Below, one piece after another: positions 48,427 to 57,089 of a DNA stretch of 64,000 bases. The notes under the pieces were generated by a model that saw nothing but the letters and a program-made list of their open reading frames with translations, was not told where the DNA came from and ran no database searches. A program made the translations under genes and the position numbers. The first letter of the stretch is position 1, and every line of letters begins with the position of its first letter. The DNA comes from Gemmatimonadaceae bacterium (GTDB taxonomy: Bacteria > Gemmatimonadota > Gemmatimonadetes > Gemmatimonadales > Gemmatimonadaceae). Where the stretch lies: positions 310,001 through 374,000 of the forward strand of contig DATNEW010000026.1 of the NCBI GenBank assembly GCA_035606695.1, written 5' to 3'.

Positions 48427-50861
48427 TACAACTTGTTCCTGAGACTCTACGACAGGACTTGAGAACGGCGATGCGCCGGTTTCGGCAGGCAAAAATGGTA
48501 TCCGTTATTGCCGTTCTCACCCTGACACTTGGCGTGGGCGCCAATGCGGCTGTTTCTGCCGTCTTGGCCAGCGTCCTACTTCGCGCGCCGGCCGGAGTGA
48601 CGGCTGCAGGTGAATTACGACGGGTAACTCAGCGCTTCGTCGTGCCCTTGACGCACGAGCGCCGTGAGCGAGACATCTTCTCGTTGAGCGAAGTAACACA
48701 AATGAGTCAAGGGATGCCGCCCGGCGTGTCGGCCGCACCGTACGTTGATGACGAGCAGACGACCGACGATGATCTTCGGGCGCAGATCAAGTGCACTTTT
48801 GTGGCCGGTGACTACTTCGGCGTCCTCGGCGTCACCGCCGCTTTAGGCCGTCTCTTCCACAGCGACGGCCCGATAGGTCCTGTCGCCGTCATCAGTGAGC
48901 GGTTATGGGAGACGAGATTCGGGCATTCACCCCAACTGTTGGGACAGCATCTTCAGATTGCGGGCAAGCGATTCGCCGTCATCGGCGTCGCCGGGAAGGG
49001 CTTTCGCGGAGTGGGCACCTGGCATACTGATGTATGGATCCCCTTCGCGTACTGGCCGGACAGCGCTGCTGCAGCGTCGAAGCCGTATGATCTTCGCTTT
49101 CACTACATCGCGCGGGCTCCGGATCGGCGGATCACGCCGGCTCTCGCTGCAGCGCTCACGCGATCGCTTCGCTGGGCAGACGTTGTCGGAGACGCGACTG
49201 CGACCGCGAACCTGACTCCCGTGACGAGGCTCCTCGAGCCACAGCAGGGCTCCGTTGTTATCAACGTCCTAACTCGTTTTCAAATTGCCGCCGCCACGAT
49301 TCTCTTAATCACCATCGCGAACCTCTCGAACTTGCTGGTGTTTCAAAGCTCATATCGGGGAAAACAGTTGGCGATTCGCTCAGCGCTCGGAGCACCTCGG
49401 CACCGACTTGTACAAGAATTGGCATTTGAATACGTCATACTTGGTATCGTGTCCGGTGTGGCATCGATCGCTCTGGGAGGCGCGGCTGCCACGTGGCTCC
49501 GTAATCGTTTGATTCCAGGGATCGACTGGTCCGGCTCGCCGATCGACCTTCGACTGTGCGGTCTAACTTTGGGCATCGGACTCGTAGCAGGCCTGTTGTC
49601 TGGAGTATCTCCACTGCTCCAACTTCGCTCGCCGCGACTAAATCTTGTCTTGATGGGAACGAAGACAGACGACGCTCGGGAGCGCACGCGCCTCAGATCA
49701 GTCATGTTAGCGCTGCAAAGTGCTCTCTTAGTCGTGTTGCTGGCCGTGTCGGCGTTGTTCGTTCGATCACTGCGCAATGTCCGCTCCTCCAACACCGGCT
49801 ACGCGATCGATGAATTGGTGGTTGCGTACGTTGAGCCAGGTGCCACCACGAGTGTGTCGGAAGAGAGATTCAAGACCCTCAGCTCAGAGGCGGCGGCTCG
49901 ATTGCGGGCATTGCCTCAAGTCGCCGCCGTCGCCACCGCTGCGTCGCCGCCGCTCGCGTCAGCTATGTACTCGACCGTGTTTCCTTACAAGGGACTAGAT
50001 GCTCGAATGGGTCGCCGCACGGATCTCTCCGTTGTATCACCGGGCTTCTTTCGAGCCGTTGGACTTAAAATGGTGAGCGGCCGGGACTTCGACTCGACGG
50101 ACCAGTCGGGCTCGCTCCCGGTTGCGATCGTCAGTGTCATGCTCGCACGCGATTTGTGGCACAATACAAAGCCAGCAAATAACTGTGTGGTTATCGGCGG
50201 CCCGAGCGAGGAGTGTCGAACAATCGTCGGCCTGGTTGACGACGTCCATTCGCAGAAGTTGCTCGAGAGTTCCTCGCCTCACATCTACTTACCGCTGAAT
50301 CAGGTACGGGGCTTCGCCGGCGCACCAAGGGCAGTTATCGTCACGATGAAGCACGGCGCGTCGGCGAGTGATGTCCAGCTAATACGTCAGGTAGCGTCAT
50401 GGCGTTCCTCGTCCATCACATGGAACGTCAAATCCCTACTTCAGGTTCTCGAACCTGAACTGAGACCGTGGCGGATTAGCGCACTACTTTTCGCATCGAT
50501 GGCGGTGCTCGCCGTGATAGTCGCAGGCGCTGGAATGTTTGGCAGCATCGCATATGTGACGACTCGTCGGACGCGCGAAATCGGCGTGCGCCGTGCTTTT
50601 GGAGCGAACTCCCAGCACATCGTGCGCAGCCTGCTCACCGAATTTGCTCGAACCATTGGAGTGGGCCTGTTGTTCGGCTTGGGCGGAGCTCTCGTAGTTG
50701 GTAAGACGATCCAGTCCTCGCTCTACGGCATCGAACCGTACGACCCGCTCACGCTCGCCGTTACTTTTACCGTGCTTATTGCGGTCGCCGCCGTCGCATG
50801 CATATCACCAATCTGGCGTGCGCTACGAATCTCTCCCGCGTCGGCGCTCTTGCTGGACTAA
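48423..50861 (+). CDS. ADOP/MacB-FtsX-type ABC permease of the Cys-peptide island
   Basis: 812 residues from ATG 48423, overlapping the previous stop. It starts MIQLVPETLRQDLRTAMRRF, with first helix LTLTLGVGANAAVSAVLASVLL and the APAGV motif shared with the 33877 permease. Two MacB-like periplasmic cores and FtsX helix sets carry QLAIRSALGAPRHRLVQELA and EIGVRRAFGANSQHIVRSLL. There is no ATPase gene nearby. Codon use is clearly less GC-biased than in the other three ADOP genes here, matching its island neighbours. It ends 3 nt into the convergent exported-protein gene. Confidence 0.88.
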   Translation: MIQLVPETLRQDLRTAMRRFRQAKMVSVIAVLTLTLGVGANAAVSAVLASVLLRAPAGVTAAGELRRVTQRFVVPLTHERRERDIFSLSEVTQMSQGMPPGVSAAPYVDDEQTTDDDLRAQIKCTFVAGDYFGVLGVTAALGRLFHSDGPIGPVAVISERLWETRFGHSPQLLGQHLQIAGKRFAVIGVAGKGFRGVGTWHTDVWIPFAYWPDSAAAASKPYDLRFHYIARAPDRRITPALAAALTRSLRWADVVGDATATANLTPVTRLLEPQQGSVVINVLTRFQIAAATILLITIANLSNLLVFQSSYRGKQLAIRSALGAPRHRLVQELAFEYVILGIVSGVASIALGGAAATWLRNRLIPGIDWSGSPIDLRLCGLTLGIGLVAGLLSGVSPLLQLRSPRLNLVLMGTKTDDARERTRLRSVMLALQSALLVVLLAVSALFVRSLRNVRSSNTGYAIDELVVAYVEPGATTSVSEERFKTLSSEAAARLRALPQVAAVATAASPPLASAMYSTVFPYKGLDARMGRRTDLSVVSPGFFRAVGLKMVSGRDFDSTDQSGSLPVAIVSVMLARDLWHNTKPANNCVVIGGPSEECRTIVGLVDDVHSQKLLESSSPHIYLPLNQVRGFAGAPRAVIVTMKHGASASDVQLIRQVASWRSSSITWNVKSLLQVLEPELRPWRISALLFASMAVLAVIVAGAGMFGSIAYVTTRRTREIGVRRAFGANSQHIVRSLLTEFARTIGVGLLFGLGGALVVGKTIQSSLYGIEPYDPLTLAVTFTVLIAVAAVACISPIWRALRISPASALLLD

Positions 50862-51409
50862 CGAACAGGAGTCTTTTCTCTTATCCGTTTGAGTCGAGCT
50901 ACTTCCACCCACTTTGGTTGGATTGAATCGGCGGCCGTCACATAGAAGGTGTTAGCCGACGGCGCAGAGATTGGGGGATAAGAACCAGCTGGTCGCTGTG
51001 CGCGGATTTGGCGCAACTCTGCTGCCGCGAATGCTTCTACCGTCTGCCGATCGATGAGGAACACACGGCCAGTGGTTGTTTGGACAGCGATCCCCGCGCC
51101 GGACGGGGCTGGTTTGCCGCCGATCAGCCAATTGGAACCGACACGCTGAATTCGTGAGTCCAAGCGCTCAAATCCGAGAACGTTGAGACCAATGACATGC
51201 TCATCGTACTCCGGAAGGAAGAGCGCGACCGGCAGGGACAAACCTCCGCGAAAATCCAAGGTCATCGTCGCGCCGGATGGACCCGAGCGGGTTTCCGGTC
51301 GAGTACAACAGCAGAAGAGCGCGGCGACTAGTGCTGCCCGGAGCCGCTGAAGCGACCCGGGCGCGAAAGTAGGAGGAGCTCGGCGACGGCTCCCCCGTGT
51401 TGGCCGCAC
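50858..51409 (-). CDS. Putative exported protein, third gene of the Cys-peptide operon
   Basis: 183 residues. The best start is GTG at 51409, sharing one base with the TAG of the Cys-rich peptide gene (TAGTG), which implies coupled translation. An internal ATG at 51265 (MTLDFRGGLSLPVALFLPEY) is the alternative. With the GTG start, a basic N-terminus and hydrophobic LRAALVAALFCCC (Cys33-35) could be a lipoprotein-like signal, although the lipobox is imperfect. The mature part has SNWLIGGKPAPSG and FLIDRQTVEAFAAAELRQI. No family was recognised. It converges on the ADOP gene and overlaps it by a few bases. Confidence 0.55.
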   Translation of the reverse strand: MRPTRGSRRRAPPTFAPGSLQRLRAALVAALFCCCTRPETRSGPSGATMTLDFRGGLSLPVALFLPEYDEHVIGLNVLGFERLDSRIQRVGSNWLIGGKPAPSGAGIAVQTTTGRVFLIDRQTVEAFAAAELRQIRAQRPAGSYPPISAPSANTFYVTAADSIQPKWVEVARLKRIREKTPVR

Positions 51410-51669
51410 TAGAGTTGCCAACAAAAGATGGTCGTCAAGCCGAATTTGGAGCACGGTAGCTCCCCGCACGTGGCGCCCCACGCCCCGCTGCAGCCGCCGG
51501 CGGCGGTGCAGCCCGACATACCGTAGTCCGAGCAAGAATACCAACAAAACTGATTACAGGGCGGAAAAGGAGTAGGCCCAGCCTCGGCTCGTCGTGGCGT
51601 CGAAAGTGAAACACCTCCCATTAATGCAACGATGATCGCTTGTGCGGTTACCCGCCGAGTCGCTGTCAT
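51409..51669 (-). CDS. Secreted 8-cysteine miniprotein
   Basis: 86 residues with a strong Shine-Dalgarno (GGAGGAAG) before ATG 51669. Residues 1-30 are a signal peptide (basic MTATRR, hydrophobic AQAIIVALMGGVSLS, cleavage near RAEA-G). The mature ~56 residues hold eight Cys at 38, 42, 46, 54, 60, 68, 73 and 83, with abundant Gly, Ser and aromatic residues (CNQFCWYSCSDYGMSGC), and end CWQL. This predicts a compact peptide with up to four disulfides. It sits between a DsbA-like oxidase gene and a small exported-protein gene. No known bacteriocin or RiPP signature was recognised, and no maturase is near. Role unknown: signal, toxin or surface peptide are all possible. Confidence 0.7.
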   Translation of the reverse strand: MTATRRVTAQAIIVALMGGVSLSTPRRAEAGPTPFPPCNQFCWYSCSDYGMSGCTAAGGCSGAWGATCGELPCSKFGLTTIFCWQL

Positions 51670-51729
51670 GCTTCCTCCAGTGAAAGTTGGACGGTCATAC
51701 CCGCCCGTTGTCGCAATTCGGCGGTACGC

Positions 51730-52413
51730 CTAGGGTCGTACGACATCAGCGGGTGACTTTCCCGCGAGCAGACGATCAGCAACACGAGCCAAGATTGAAT
51801 CGGGCGGTCCGCCCATAAACTTCCAGCCGTTAATAATTACGGCCGGCGTGCCGTAAACCTTCAGCTTGTTCGCGAGGGCAATTCCCTGTTCGATACGCTC
51901 CAGACGGTTCGAATCTGCCGCGCATTTCGCGAAGCTGACCGAGTCGGTGACTGCCGCGTCGGCCCCATACGCAGACCAAGGTCTCAGACCGAAAGAATCT
52001 TGCTTGGCGTATAGCGCAGTCTGCATTTGGGGAAACCGACCCTGCGCAGCCGCGCACTCTGCAGCACGGGCGGCCGATCGAGCGAAGCGATGGATGGTCA
52101 GCGGGAAGTGCACGAATACCCGGGCAACTTGTCCGCGATGCTCTTTTTGGAATGCTCGCAAGGTTTGTTCGTATTGAGCGCAAAATGGACATTGGAAGTC
52201 GGCGAATTCGATGACCTGAATCCGCGCCGCCGAATCACCATCTCGGATGCCAGCATTCGCAATCGCCCGCCAATCCCGAACGTATTCTGGCTTCGGTATT
52301 GTCGGCCCGGCTGGCGGCGGCGAAGCGAACTCTCGGTGAAAGGTTGAACCCGCGATCACGATGGCAGCGATCGCCAGCGTCCCAGATATTGCTCGCTCGA
52401 ATACGATACTCAT
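51730..52413 (-). CDS. DsbA/BdbD-like thiol-disulfide oxidoreductase, membrane-anchored
   Basis: 227 residues, with a GAGG Shine-Dalgarno before ATG 52413. One N-terminal helix (GTLAIAAIVIAGSTF) exports or anchors it. The thioredoxin fold with helical insertion has the active site Cys75-Pro-Phe-Cys78 (EFADFQCPFCAQYE) and the cis-Pro190 loop KVYGTPAVIING. That fits disulfide formation in exported proteins. Two further Cys (about 120 and 164) lie in the helical insert. It is the first gene of the minus-strand operon that continues 60 nt later with the 8-Cys peptide, its most obvious substrate. The 180-nt gap upstream contains the short palindrome ATCAATTGAT and is otherwise featureless. Confidence 0.88.
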   Translation of the reverse strand: MSIVFERAISGTLAIAAIVIAGSTFHREFASPPPAGPTIPKPEYVRDWRAIANAGIRDGDSAARIQVIEFADFQCPFCAQYEQTLRAFQKEHRGQVARVFVHFPLTIHRFARSAARAAECAAAQGRFPQMQTALYAKQDSFGLRPWSAYGADAAVTDSVSFAKCAADSNRLERIEQGIALANKLKVYGTPAVIINGWKFMGGPPDSILARVADRLLAGKSPADVVRP

Positions 52414-52595
52414 AAGACCTCGCTCATGTCGCTTGCGCGTCCGATTGGCTAATCATCAATTGATTGGTATGAAGAGAACCAGTCTCAAGCGCGTGATGCA
52501 ATGCGCAAACGCGCAGGAACTTTACAGTTTGCGCAGCCGTGTTAGCATCGGTTGAAAATTGAACGCTCCACCGGTTGAACATGGAACACGGGTCC

Positions 52596-53045
52596 TCAGC
52601 CGCCGGCATACCGAGCGGCTCTCCGTTTTCGACCTTTGGGCTCTCGACCTCTCGCGAGCCCGGTATACATGGAGTGGTCACGCGTATGTTGCTGCATCAA
52701 TAGCTGGAGGAGACCGGCGGCGATAAGGCAGAAGCCGCGCGCCGCGCCGGCGGCATCGGAGCAGACGGGAACGAAGACGTCGTCGCGAAACGGCAGGTCG
52801 GGCCCGTTCCATTCGGTTCCGGCGACGAGACAGCGGAAACCGTTCAGGCTCGGACGAGCCTCGACGTATCCCCGCGCGGGATCGAGCAGGTACACGCCGG
52901 CGGAATCTCGAAGGTGTGCGGGTGCCGCGCTCAGCGCGTACGCGGTCTCGAGTGCGCGGGGCATCGCGTCGAGCCTCGGAGCAGGCGCCTGAGCGTTCGC
53001 AACGGATGCGCACCACGCGATGCTGAAGAGGACGGCGAATCGCAT
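52596..53045 (-). CDS. Exported hypothetical protein with possibly frameshifted C-terminus
   Basis: 149 residues, signal peptide MRFAVLFSIAWCASVANAQ. The middle AGVYLLDPARGYVEARPSLN and GFRCLVAGTEWNG followed by VFVPVCSDAAG looks well folded. After about residue 100 the sequence turns basic and low-complexity (HTRDHSMYTGLARGREPKGR). The +1 frame there reads GARLLP, which looks more like a continuation. I suspect a frameshift or replaced C-terminus, but have no homologue to prove it. It lies 90 nt after the SARP gene stop on the same strand. Confidence 0.5.
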   Translation of the reverse strand: MRFAVLFSIAWCASVANAQAPAPRLDAMPRALETAYALSAAPAHLRDSAGVYLLDPARGYVEARPSLNGFRCLVAGTEWNGPDLPFRDDVFVPVCSDAAGAARGFCLIAAGLLQLLMQQHTRDHSMYTGLARGREPKGRKRRAARYAGG

Positions 53046-53135
53046 GCGTCACAGTCTCGTAGGCGCGACGGCGCGATTCCATGACCACTTCGACCGGCGG
53101 CGCATAGCCATTTGGGCCGCTCGGCGTGCACAGCC

Positions 53136-56009
53136 TTACTGCTTCCCCACCCGCCCCACCCCCGCCCGCGCCCGCGCGACGAGCGGCGCCAGCTCCGCAT
53201 CCGCCGTCCGCCAATAGTCGAGAGCACGCTGATACTGCGCCGCCGCTTCATTCCGCTGTCCAAGCTTCTCCAGCAATTCCCCCTGCCTGAGATGCGCCGC
53301 CGGCGCATACGCGATGTCGCCGCCATTCGGCCCGGGAATCGACGCCAGCACGCGCAGCGCTTCGCGATCGCGGCCGAGTTTCGACAACACCTCCGCGCGC
53401 ACCCACCGCTCCTCGGCATTGAGCAGCATCGAGCTCGGGTCGCCCATCCACCCGCCGGTGACGGGATACGGCCCGAGTGCGGCGAGAGCGTCGGCTGTCC
53501 GCCCTTGCAACAGCGTGGTTTCGCCGCGCAGCAGCGGCGCGAGTTGCGTTGCTTCCCAATCGCCGCGCGCCGCCGTCGCGTCGAGCGTCGCGGACTCACG
53601 CGATGCGATTGCGGCATCGCCGCGGCGTACGGCGATCAGCCCCGACGACAACGCGCGCCACATGGCGGCGTATTCATGAATTGTAATCGTGTCGCCCTTG
53701 TCCACGGCGTGCTGCGCGCGGTCCATCACCCCCGACGACCATGCGTTCGTCGGAAGGAACGGGAGCGTGCCGGTGAGCACGCGGTAGCGCAGCGCCATGG
53801 ACGGATCGGCTGGCGCCGCTTCGTCGATCGCCGCGCTCGCGGCACGCAAGTGTCCGAGCGCGAGCTCCACCGACGCGCGATGCAGCGTGAGGATCGCGTG
53901 CGAGGGGAGATGTGGCGGCTCGTTGTCGATCGCGCGCCAGAACGCCGCGACACCGCGCGCGTCGTCGGATGCGGCCGTGAGATGACCGGCGAGCTCCAAC
54001 GCGGCCGGTGCCTTGGTCAGTCGCCGCGCCTCCGGCAGGAGCGCCGCGCGCTCGCTGGAATCACCGAATGCGAAGGCGCGCAACGCTTCGACCTCGAAGC
54101 GCGTGTCCTCGGAGGCGTCGAGCGGACGCAGCCGCGTCGCCAGCGAATCGAACGCGGCGCGGTCATGCGACGCCGCGGCGAGACGGACGACGTGAATGAG
54201 CGCGCTCGCATCGTTGGGCTGGAGCGCCAGCACGTGATCCCACGACGCGCGCGACTCGTCGGCCGGCCAGGCGATCTGCGGTCCGAAGTGGTAGATCAGA
54301 TCCGCGAGGTAATACCACGCTTCGACGTCGGTGGGATCCTCGGTGACGAGCTGCCGATACAGCGCTTCCGACTGCTGCGGGCGATTAGAGATCGTTGAAA
54401 AGTGCCACGCCTGCGCGCGCAGCCGGTCGCGGGGCGACAGATGGCTCTGAAGCAGCTGTACGCGGTCGTCGGCCATGCGCTGCAATCGATAGTCGCCCGT
54501 CCAGTTGGCGGCCTGGCTCGTGCGCAGGAACGCGAGCGCGAACGTCGAATCGGCGGCGATCGCGCGCTGGTACGCCAGGACCGCGGCATCGTACTGCCCG
54601 GTGCGGAAGTCGTGCTCTCCTTCAAGAAAAGCCTGGAGCGCCGGGATCGAGTGTGTCCCCGCGGCGACGGCGGCGAGCGCATGCGCCGTCGTGTCGCGCG
54701 AGCGCGCCGCGGCAATCTGCATGGTGAGGCGGTCGACGAGATCGAACAGCGAATCGGCCGCGCCGTCGGCGACGACGGGCGCCATCACCGGGCGCGCCTT
54801 TGCGTCGTACACGGTCGCGGTCACGCGCAGCCGCCGCCCGGACTCGGTGATGTCGCCGAGCACGAACTGGCCCGCACCGAAGCGATGCGCCGCCGCCACG
54901 GCATCATCAACCGTGACAGCCGACGCGCCCGCGAGGCCGGCGAGCATCACGCGCGAGTTGACCGCGCGCAGTCCACCGGCGCGATCCAGCCCGGCCGCGA
55001 GGAGCGTCGCGATGCCCTCGCGCGTGTAGCTCAGATCCGGCGTGCCGTGATAGGCAAAGGGCAGCACCGCCACGACCGCGGCCGAGTCGGAGCGGGCCGG
55101 CGTTCGCGCGAATGCGTACGCGACCCCGGCGATGACGAGTGCCGCCGCCGAGCCGAGTACGACGCGCCATCGTCGTGATGTCAACGGTGCCGGCGGTGGC
55201 GCGGGAACCGACACGACTGGCGAAGCGGGTGATGCAGGCAATACAGCTAATGCAGGTGAGACAGGCGTCACCGGCGACGCGACACCCACCGGCGTCGCCC
55301 GCAATGCCTCGTAGAACCCGCGCGTCTCGGCCGACGGCGCCACGCCGTGGAGATCCGCGAACCGCTTTATGAAATGCTCATACTCGGCACCCAAGCCGGC
55401 GACGTCGCCGGTGCCGTGCAGTGAGGAGAGCAGCTCCCTCAGCGCGCGCTCGTCGTCGGGCGCCAACTCCAGCGCCCGGCGCGCCCAGCGCGTCGCGGCC
55501 GCGGCATCCCGCGCTCGGCGGGCCGCTTCGATCGCGCCCCACGCCGCCGTGCGCGCCCGCTCGCGCAACCGAAGCCGCCGCGCATCGGCCCACTGCTCGA
55601 GCTCGGGCGCATCGGCGTCGTAGAAGCCGTCGAGGAAATCGCCGCGATAGAGCGCCAGCGCGTCCTCGAACCGGCCTTCGTCGGCGGCCCGCTCGAACTC
55701 GTGCACGTCGGTCCACAGCTCGCCGGGCGCGATCATCAGGTCATCGGCGCCGTGCCGCACGATGGCGTCCTGACCGAGCTCGCGCCGCAGAAAGTAGAGC
55801 GCGTAGGTGAGGGCGCGCCGCGCCTTCGACTCGTCGGCCTCCGGCCAGAACAGCGCCAACACTTCGTCGCGCCGTCGCGGACCCTTTACCGCTTCCACGG
55901 CCAGGTACGCGAGAAGGCCGAATCGTTTCGGCTGGGCAAGCACCGCCCGCAGCGATCGATCCTGATCGTCTCGCGCGTCCTGGGGGCCCAGCAAAAACAG
56001 CCGAATCAT
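53136..56009 (-). CDS. SARP/BTAD-type transcriptional regulator with TM helix and TPR-rich C-terminus
   Basis: 957 residues from ATG 56009 (MIRLFLLGP, a typical SARP-like start); the frame further upstream is antisense to the kinase leader. The N-terminal OmpR-like winged helix (RFGLLAYLAVEAVKGPRRRD, VLALFWPEADESKARRALTY) covers ~20-105. The BTAD helices extend to ~265 (WTDVHEFERAADEG, YRGDFLDGFYDADAPELEQW). A Pro/Ala linker and one membrane helix follow (VVLGSAAALVIAGVAYAFA, ~288-305), then an enzyme-I-like or TolB-like domain and C-terminal TPRs. This architecture recurs in Gemmatimonadota; ligand and targets are unknown. It is divergent from the kinase operon with a 96-nt shared promoter region. 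Confidence 0.85.
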   Translation of the reverse strand: MIRLFLLGPQDARDDQDRSLRAVLAQPKRFGLLAYLAVEAVKGPRRRDEVLALFWPEADESKARRALTYALYFLRRELGQDAIVRHGADDLMIAPGELWTDVHEFERAADEGRFEDALALYRGDFLDGFYDADAPELEQWADARRLRLRERARTAAWGAIEAARRARDAAAATRWARRALELAPDDERALRELLSSLHGTGDVAGLGAEYEHFIKRFADLHGVAPSAETRGFYEALRATPVGVASPVTPVSPALAVLPASPASPVVSVPAPPPAPLTSRRWRVVLGSAAALVIAGVAYAFARTPARSDSAAVVAVLPFAYHGTPDLSYTREGIATLLAAGLDRAGGLRAVNSRVMLAGLAGASAVTVDDAVAAAHRFGAGQFVLGDITESGRRLRVTATVYDAKARPVMAPVVADGAADSLFDLVDRLTMQIAAARSRDTTAHALAAVAAGTHSIPALQAFLEGEHDFRTGQYDAAVLAYQRAIAADSTFALAFLRTSQAANWTGDYRLQRMADDRVQLLQSHLSPRDRLRAQAWHFSTISNRPQQSEALYRQLVTEDPTDVEAWYYLADLIYHFGPQIAWPADESRASWDHVLALQPNDASALIHVVRLAAASHDRAAFDSLATRLRPLDASEDTRFEVEALRAFAFGDSSERAALLPEARRLTKAPAALELAGHLTAASDDARGVAAFWRAIDNEPPHLPSHAILTLHRASVELALGHLRAASAAIDEAAPADPSMALRYRVLTGTLPFLPTNAWSSGVMDRAQHAVDKGDTITIHEYAAMWRALSSGLIAVRRGDAAIASRESATLDATAARGDWEATQLAPLLRGETTLLQGRTADALAALGPYPVTGGWMGDPSSMLLNAEERWVRAEVLSKLGRDREALRVLASIPGPNGGDIAYAPAAHLRQGELLEKLGQRNEAAAQYQRALDYWRTADAELAPLVARARAGVGRVGKQ

Positions 56010-56105
56010 CGGAAAAGCGGCGTGGGAGGGCCCAAGCCACAGGCGGGCCACACGGAAAATGACAGGCAGGCGACTCTGAGCCCTCAATGTGGGGGCGGAA
56101 ACAGC

Positions 56106-57089
56106 GTGCGGCAACGCCGATTCACGTTCCTCGGCGGTCGTCATCCCCCCGGCATCGTGTCAGCTCTCGCTCTCGGTCTGATCGCTTCTATCATATGTAT
56201 GGCGTGCGCGGCCGTGCTCGCGGCGTTCTACGCCCGGCGCGCCGCCGCCGCCCGCCGTGAGGCCGCCTCGGCAAAAATTCGCTGCGACGAAGCGCAGGCA
56301 TTGCTCGAGCGCACCCGCCGGGCGGCCGAGGAGGCGAACCGCGCGAAGAGTCTGTTCCTGGCGAACATGAGCCACGAGCTCCGGACGCCGCTGCACGCGA
56401 TCATCGATTACAGCGCGATGGCGGTCGAGGTGCTGGAGCCCGAGCAGGAGGCGAGCGAGCTCACGGCCGATCTCAATCGGATCGGCGCCGCCGCCCGGCA
56501 TCTTCTGGCGGTCATCGACACGATTCTCGATCTCTCACGTGCCGAGGCGGGGCATACGCGGCTCGTCGTGGAGAGCTTCGACGTCGCCGCGGCGATGCGC
56601 GAGATCGCCGAAGCCGCGGCCCCGCTCGTCGCCGGCAACGACAACACGCTCGAGCTCCAGTGCGGCGACGCCCTCGGCGTCATGCGCAGCGATTCGGGGA
56701 AGCTCCGGCAGGTGCTGCTCAATCTCCTGTCGAACGCGGGCAAGTTCACGGAACGCGGACGCGTCGTGCTTCAGGCGGCGCGATCGGCCGACGGGCGCGA
56801 GCTCACATTCGCGGTGCGAGACACGGGCGCCGGCATGACGCCGGAACAGCGCAAGCAGCTCTTCCAGCCATTCGGCGTCGCCGATGATTCGTCGCACGGA
56901 GCGGGATTGGGTCTCGCGCTCAGCCGCCGCCTCTGCGCGCTGATGGGCGGCGACATCTCGGTGGATTCGGCGCCCGGCGCCGGTTCGACGTTTTCGGTTC
57001 GGCTGCCCGCGTCCGTGCCCGAGTTCGCGGCGAGCGGAGTGTACATCGCACCGGCCGCCCTGGCGCGCGAGCCGCAACTGGTTTCGTGA
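56106..57089 (+). CDS. Membrane-anchored sensor histidine kinase
   Basis: 327 residues from GTG 56106 (GGGGGCGGA upstream; GTG 56157 is an alternative). One N-terminal helix (LALGLIASIICMACAAVLAA) leads into a coiled coil, then the HisKA H-box FLANMSHELRTPLHAII with His90. The ATPase domain has the N-box Asn210 (LLNLLSNAGKF), G1 Asp239 (DTGAGM) and G2 HGAGLGLAL. There is no separate sensor domain and no adjacent ordinary response regulator; the receiver-PP2C protein four genes downstream is the likely partner. The stop overlaps the next start (GTGA). Confidence 0.9.
   Translation: MRQRRFTFLGGRHPPGIVSALALGLIASIICMACAAVLAAFYARRAAAARREAASAKIRCDEAQALLERTRRAAEEANRAKSLFLANMSHELRTPLHAIIDYSAMAVEVLEPEQEASELTADLNRIGAAARHLLAVIDTILDLSRAEAGHTRLVVESFDVAAAMREIAEAAAPLVAGNDNTLELQCGDALGVMRSDSGKLRQVLLNLLSNAGKFTERGRVVLQAARSADGRELTFAVRDTGAGMTPEQRKQLFQPFGVADDSSHGAGLGLALSRRLCALMGGDISVDSAPGAGSTFSVRLPASVPEFAASGVYIAPAALAREPQLVS

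Noticed and set aside
51409-51669. Calling the 8-Cys peptide a lanthipeptide or other known RiPP
   Set aside because: No Ser/Thr-Cys ring pattern, double-Gly leader or maturase gene is visible; it has an ordinary Sec signal peptide.
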